9,334 bases of DNA from Chitinophagaceae bacterium (GTDB taxonomy: Bacteria; Bacteroidota; Bacteroidia; Chitinophagales; Chitinophagaceae), in NCBI GenBank assembly GCA_016786525.1, contig JAEUVW010000176.1, positions 1-9,334 on the forward strand, written 5' to 3'. The notes under the pieces are model-generated. The model was not told the DNA's origin and did no database searches. It was given only the letters and a program-made list of their open reading frames with translations. Shown here in pieces: positions 6,122 through 9,334 of the stretch. The position numbers and the translations under genes were made by a program. Every line of letters begins with the position of its first letter. Positions within the stretch are counted from its first letter, which is position 1.

Positions 6122-6729
6122 TGAATGCGGTCTCCGCGTACCTCCAGGTTCTGCATGATCTCCGCCTCATAGGCCAGGTATTCCTGCCAGCGTTGCTCCA
6201 CCTTGTCAGGCGTACTGTACAGTCCGGCCAGCTCGATCATCAGCCGGTAATGCCCGGCTTCCGCCACCATGAATTTATGGTAGAAGACCTTCAGATCATC
6301 ATCGGGCACATACAGGGACAGCAGGCGGAAGCGTTCGCAGCTGCGCGCTTCGATCAGGGCAAACATCACCAGGCGCTCGGCCAGCCGTTCTTTCCGGGCC
6401 CCGGGCTTCAACTCAAATTTCTTCAGTTCGTTTACATACAGGTCCTTGCGCTGGATACCCAATGGAAGGTTCCTTTTGTCTAGCTCCGCCAATACGGTCC
6501 GGAAGTGCCCCCATTCTTCGGTCACGACAGGAGAGAGTTCCCGTACCAGTTCATAGCATTCGGAATAAGTCTGGATCAGTGAGATGCAGGTCAGGGCCGC
6601 TTTTTGCTCGCAGTAAGCATGATCGGTAAGGATATCGGCGATGCTGATCTGGGTCAGGTCTACCCAACGCGGGTCAGTCGGGAGTTTCAGGCCGAGTACA
6701 TGCTTGTTTTCTTCTGGAATGATCTTCAT
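6118..6729 (-). CDS. miaE: tRNA-(ms[2]io[6]A)-hydroxylase
   Basis: 203 aa from ATG 6729 (MKIIPEENKH). The frame stays open to an ATG at 6783, but those 18 extra residues are hydrophobic and unlike the family. The enzyme is a diiron monooxygenase that hydroxylates the isopentenyl chain of 2-methylthio-N6-isopentenyladenosine at position 37 of tRNAs reading UNN codons, using O2. The ferritin-like ligands are all present: E41 (HAYCEQKA), E72 and H75 (EEWGHF), E127 (LIEARS), and E157 and H160 (EAGHYR). The N-terminal LGLKLPTDPRW and the QRKDLYVNELKK block are family hallmarks. The length is near that of the shorter MiaE class. It depends on MiaA and MiaB encoded elsewhere. It converges on the preceding plus-strand gene with a 4-base overlap. 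Its promoter is not obvious, and it follows the HAD gene's terminator, so it should have its own. Confidence 0.93.
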   Translation of the reverse strand: MKIIPEENKHVLGLKLPTDPRWVDLTQISIADILTDHAYCEQKAALTCISLIQTYSECYELVRELSPVVTEEWGHFRTVLAELDKRNLPLGIQRKDLYVNELKKFELKPGARKERLAERLVMFALIEARSCERFRLLSLYVPDDDLKVFYHKFMVAEAGHYRLMIELAGLYSTPDKVEQRWQEYLAYEAEIMQNLEVRGDRIH

Positions 6730-6822
6730 ATCTAAATACACACCCGTAGGCGTTGCGAAGATAAACATTAGCGGGCTTTTCATTTCACGCCGAATCTCCC
6801 GGTACAGGTGTAGCGGCTAATG

Positions 6823-6851
6823 CAAAAAAAACACCAGATCAATTGGTCTGG
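6823..6851 (-). terminator. Probable intrinsic terminator of the HAD gene
   Basis: On the minus strand CCAGACCAATTGATCTGG, an 18-nt near-palindrome with one C-A mismatch, is followed by TG and then eight T. It begins 41 nt after the HAD stop codon. The stem is modest (5 bp before the mismatch), so efficiency may be partial. The same bases lie upstream of miaE and might instead serve as an operator. Confidence 0.65.
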
Positions 6852-6892
6852 GGGAGTTGGATCGTTCAATAGGATACTTTGCAGGCCTTCAG

Positions 6893-7336
6893 CTACAGCA
6901 ATGCTTCGGCAAATGCCAGCTGCTCTTCTGTAAGGCCGATCATAGATTGCGTGAGTAATAAATGTTCTTTCATCGGGGCAGGCAATGCCTGTAAAGAAGA
7001 ATCATCATCGATAATGATAAAGTCTTCATGAACCTCGTGCTGACTGAACCAGTTTACGATTTCGTCTTTCCTGCTCAGGTGATGCACGTTGTCTTCAAGG
7101 GAAGCAATGTGATGCACCACTACACCCCGGCTGGAGAACATACTGCTCCATTCTTCCAGTGTGTAACGGGCCTTATGAGAAGTGGTCAGCACAATGGTGG
7201 TGTCTGTGTCGATCAGCTTATTGAGGGCACAAACCGCCTTGCTGCTGAAAGCGGGGAATCCGTCCTTCAGCAATTCAGGTCTTTGCCATGCTTTGGCAGG
7301 AACCATTACACCATCTATGTCCAGGAAGACTAACAT
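6893..7336 (-). CDS. HAD domain protein of the Swiss-Army-Knife RNA-repair type
   Basis: 147 aa from ATG 7336. HAD motifs in order: motif I FLDIDGV with nucleophile D6 and D8, motif II LTTS (S53), a possible motif III lysine at K90 in SRKDEIVNWF, and motif IV IIIDDDSS with D110-D112. It has no large cap domain. The short length and the GLTEEQL tail recall the PF18143 group (HAD domain found in Swiss Army Knife RNA repair proteins), here as a stand-alone protein. All catalytic residues are present, so phosphatase or polynucleotide 3'-phosphatase activity is plausible but the substrate is unknown. It starts 17 nt after the ParB-like gene and has its own candidate promoter, so it may be transcribed both with and without that gene. 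Confidence 0.85.
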   Translation of the reverse strand: MLVFLDIDGVMVPAKAWQRPELLKDGFPAFSSKAVCALNKLIDTDTTIVLTTSHKARYTLEEWSSMFSSRGVVVHHIASLEDNVHHLSRKDEIVNWFSQHEVHEDFIIIDDDSSLQALPAPMKEHLLLTQSMIGLTEEQLAFAEALL

Positions 7337-7341
7337 ATCTA

Positions 7342-7373
7342 CAAAATTACTGCTTATTTCAGGATTTCAACAA
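7342..7373 (-). promoter_or_regulatory. Candidate promoter for a nearly leaderless HAD mRNA
   Basis: On the minus strand TAATTTTG (7349-7342) is an exact TAnnTTTG box. TTG copies lie 18 nt (7370-7368) and 21 nt (7373-7371) upstream, bracketing the usual 19-21. Transcription would begin within a few bases of the HAD ATG (7336). The promoter lies within the 3' end of the ParB-like gene and the short gap after it. Confidence 0.55.
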
Positions 7374-7737
7374 TTTCTGCAATACTTATATTGTTAAACA
7401 TAGCGTCCTGCCTGTTCAGCTCATCAATGGCCTCCTGCGGATAATAATCTTCTTCGTGAAAGGTGAGCGTGCGCCAGTCTATGATCTCTGTAGCGGCTGT
7501 AATACGCGATGGATTTATCCCGATGGCAACACCGGACAGTAAAGAAGCGAGATACCGGTGATGCCCGTCACAAATGTATCCTTCAAATACGTTGATGTTC
7601 GGAAACCGGATACCGGCTGACATTTTCCTGCAGAAGCGGTCAACCATCGGGGTACAGATGACCCTTTGCGTACACTTCAGTTCGATTGTATTGTTGCGTA
7701 TGTATTGCCGGATGCTATCTGCTGTAACCAAGATCAA
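7354..7737 (-). CDS. ParB-like (ParB/sulfiredoxin-fold) small protein, hypothetical
   Basis: 127 aa from TTG 7737; TTG 7731 is equally possible and the frame is open back to TTG 7830. I prefer the shorter form because the upstream codons are AT-rich and Cys/Ile-heavy like noncoding DNA, and because a promoter-like element (TTTG, 19 nt, TAATTTTA) would start transcription near 7746. The key motif is YICDGHHRYLAS (DGHHR at residues 57-61). This resembles the ParB/Srx superfamily signature, an Ile/Val-x-D/G-x-H/R-R turn leading into a helix that binds nucleotide. The segment before it (residues 18-50) fits the family's opening strands. It has no helix-turn-helix or centromere-binding domain, so it is not a chromosome-partition ParB. 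The role is unknown. It is AT-richer than its neighbours and is followed 17 nt later by the HAD gene. Without an ATG start, decay or a frameshift cannot be excluded. Confidence 0.6.
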   Translation of the reverse strand: MILVTADSIRQYIRNNTIELKCTQRVICTPMVDRFCRKMSAGIRFPNINVFEGYICDGHHRYLASLLSGVAIGINPSRITAATEIIDWRTLTFHEEDYYPQEAIDELNRQDAMFNNISIAEIVEILK

Positions 7738-7752
7738 ATTGTTGCATTTGCC

Positions 7753-7783
7753 TAAAATTATAGATATTATTCTAAAATTCAAA
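7753..7783 (-). promoter_or_regulatory. Candidate promoter of the ParB-like gene
   Basis: On the minus strand TTTG (7783-7780), 19 nt, then TAATTTTA (7760-7753), which matches TAnnTTTG except for the last base. The predicted start near 7746 lies downstream of the TTG at 7830 and supports the shorter reading frame. Confidence 0.4.
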
Positions 7784-7846
7784 GGGCAATCAAAACATAA
7801 AATCCGGTAGAACAACTTTTTACAACCCAATAGTTGAACGATTCAG

Positions 7847-9331
7847 CTAAAGCTTCCAGCCTATCGTCAGTATACCGGTAGTAAGGCTGTTTTTTACAGA
7901 AGCAAATGCCGGCTGGACGTAGGTTGGATCAGCCCCTTGATCCAGTACATAGGGTTGCTCCCTGGTAGTGTAGCGGCTGTTGATGATGCCCAGGTCTACG
8001 AAGGTCTGGCCGAAGCGGTAGCCCAGGCCGAAAGAGTAGTCATTGCGGGTGCCCTGGTAGGTCTCATTCTTATAAGGCGAGCCATAGAAGCCATATCCGC
8101 CGCGTATCATAAAGCCGTCAAAGCGCAGTTCAAGACCGGCGCGGATATTGGACGCATTGCCGTAGGTATTCTTCATAATGCTGTTCAGGCGGTTTTGCGT
8201 AGTCTTATCATCCATATTGAAACGCATCGTGCCGTAGCTCACCATTTCATAGTCTACAGAGATAAAGCCGTATTTGCCCAATATGCCCGTTGCACTGGCA
8301 ATGGCTTTAAACGGAGAAATATAACTGTACTCATACTGGTTTTCCGGCGTCCTGGCTTCATTAGTGCCCATTGCCAAACTGCTTACGCTGATGTTGTTGG
8401 AAGAGATCTCCGTCAGGCTGTACACTGTAGGCGTATGGAAGGCAATACCAGCCCGGAAGTAATCATTGAATTTATAAATAGCGCCCAGTTTCAGGTTGAT
8501 GCCCGCCCCGGTTGTCTTGAAGCGCTCATTATAGGTAAAATGGTCGAAGCTGTCGCTGATAGCAGGATTCAGGGTCTCCTCGTACATCGAAGTATTGACC
8601 CTGTGGTTCAGGAAATTAATGCCCAGGGTTCCGCCGATCATCAGCTTGTCCAGGTAATTGCCTCCCCCGGAAATGGCCAGTTCGGTGATCCCGCCTTTTT
8701 CCTGCACCGTTTTTCTCTGGTTGATGCCGGACATATAAGGCACCATGGTAAAGTAAGGATAATCGCCGAGCAGGTAAGACTGGTATCCGAGATAAGCAGG
8801 TGTGCCGGGGTCGTCTGTTGTACTGTTCGGGAATTTAAAAGCATCGCCTTCAAAATACTGGCTTGCAGAACTGGTATTGTTGGGCCCTTCGTAATTGTAT
8901 GTTCTGCTGAAATCTGCTGTTCTGTTGATGCCGATAGCAAAAGAGCCGGATTTCCAGTCTGCTTTATCGTAGTTTTTACCGGAGGCAGCCTCAGTAAATA
9001 CCGCGCCGATATTATTAAACCCGAAGCGCACATTATTATCCCCGGTCGATCCGCCGGTATACTTGCTGTCGGAACTGCTGAAGCGCAGACCCGGCGTGAT
9101 CATGAACTCGGAAGACCGGTAAATGCCCAGGCCTGCAGGGTTTACGCTCAGGGAGCCAAAGTCGCCGCCCACCGAACCGAGCGCGCCGCCGAAACCGACA
9201 GAGCGGGCTGTTGCAAAAGAAGCGGTCTGCCCATACTTCCCGGCATCAATGATGCTTTGTGCGGAAGCCATGTTGCTGAGGAGGGTGATCGGTAAAACGG
9301 GGCTGAGCAATTTAAAGAGATGCTTATTCAT
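7847..9331 (-). CDS. FadL/OMPP1 family outer-membrane transport protein
   Basis: 494 aa, complete; the ATG is 3 bp from the right edge, so its promoter is out of view. Residues 1-24 are a signal peptide with a signal peptidase I site at ASA|Q. The mature start has the OMPP1/FadL/TodX signature: ATARSVGFGGALGSVGGD followed by SLSVNPAGLGIYR. The rest is alternating beta-strand sequence rich in Gly, Tyr, Phe and Asn, with strand ends such as AGINLKLGAIYKF, IRAGLELRF and YSFGLGYRFG, and a terminal strand GILTIGWKL. It should form a long-chain-fatty-acid-type barrel with an N-terminal plug that takes up hydrophobic compounds; the ligand is unknown. I find no clear terminator after the stop, so some readthrough toward the ParB-like gene is possible. 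Confidence 0.93.
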   Translation of the reverse strand: MNKHLFKLLSPVLPITLLSNMASAQSIIDAGKYGQTASFATARSVGFGGALGSVGGDFGSLSVNPAGLGIYRSSEFMITPGLRFSSSDSKYTGGSTGDNNVRFGFNNIGAVFTEAASGKNYDKADWKSGSFAIGINRTADFSRTYNYEGPNNTSSASQYFEGDAFKFPNSTTDDPGTPAYLGYQSYLLGDYPYFTMVPYMSGINQRKTVQEKGGITELAISGGGNYLDKLMIGGTLGINFLNHRVNTSMYEETLNPAISDSFDHFTYNERFKTTGAGINLKLGAIYKFNDYFRAGIAFHTPTVYSLTEISSNNISVSSLAMGTNEARTPENQYEYSYISPFKAIASATGILGKYGFISVDYEMVSYGTMRFNMDDKTTQNRLNSIMKNTYGNASNIRAGLELRFDGFMIRGGYGFYGSPYKNETYQGTRNDYSFGLGYRFGQTFVDLGIINSRYTTREQPYVLDQGADPTYVQPAFASVKNSLTTGILTIGWKL

Positions 9332-9334
9332 AGC

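Noticed and set aside
7738..7830. N-terminal extension of the ParB-like protein from TTG 7830
   Set aside because: The region is AT-rich and contains a promoter-like element, and the extra residues look noncoding. It is kept only as an alternative start.
7784..7846. Possible terminator after the FadL-family gene
   Set aside because: Only a 4-bp CAAC/GTTG stem is visible and no T-tract follows on the minus strand.
7937..9295. 452-codon open frame antisense to the FadL-family gene
   Set aside because: Composition is Ala/Val/Ile/His-rich without a family signature, and the opposite strand has a full signal peptide and OMPP1 motifs.
1..9334. CRISPR array, tRNA/rRNA genes, insertion sequence ends or integrase
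   Set aside because: No spaced direct repeats, cloverleaf, transposase motifs or terminal inverted repeats with target duplications were found by reading.

Overview
The window looks like chromosomal DNA from a member of the Bacteroidota, probably a Chitinophagaceae-like or related soil/water lineage. Three things point this way. The best promoter fits the Bacteroidota consensus (TTG, 19 nt, TAnnTTTG) rather than the E. coli -35/-10. Most starts lack a strong Shine-Dalgarno. The gene families are typical: a FadL/OMPP1 barrel, a YceI lipoprotein, a FUSC transporter, MiaE, and a ligase-associated exonuclease. No transposase, integrase, tRNA, rRNA or CRISPR array was seen. The organism is inferred from this; no database search was run.

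Layout. Bases 1-1014 (minus) hold a 93-aa helical protein of unknown function followed by a metallo-beta-lactamase-fold exonuclease of the ligase-associated type, whose C-terminus lies beyond the left edge. Bases 1015-1301 have no gene but contain a hairpin and a long-range stem closing a possible structured RNA. A tiny lipoprotein gene (1302-1517, plus) converges on a ten-cysteine secreted protein gene (1554-2027, minus). The minus-strand terminator of the second gene lies inside the end of the first. A 269-bp divergent spacer carries a strong promoter and an inverted repeat ahead of a YceI lipoprotein gene (2297-2956), which ends in a strong terminator.

Bases 3105-6121 (plus) form a two-gene unit: a 12-TM FUSC membrane protein, then a signal-peptide protein of unknown function whose start overlaps the FUSC stop by one base. 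It converges, with a 4-base overlap, on miaE (minus). Upstream of miaE is a minus-strand pair of small genes: a ParB-like protein with a DGHHR motif and a HAD protein of the Swiss-Army-Knife type. The HAD gene has a promoter that would make a nearly leaderless transcript and is followed by a terminator. The right end is a complete FadL-family outer-membrane barrel gene whose start is 3 bp from the edge.

Most of the content is housekeeping or envelope-related: DNA end processing, tRNA A37 hydroxylation, periplasmic lipid-binding, efflux and outer-membrane transport. The less understood parts are the ParB-like/HAD pair, the FUSC-coupled secreted protein, the Cys-rich secreted protein, the 93-aa partner of the exonuclease and the possible RNA at 1123-1225. 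None of these is proven to be a new system.
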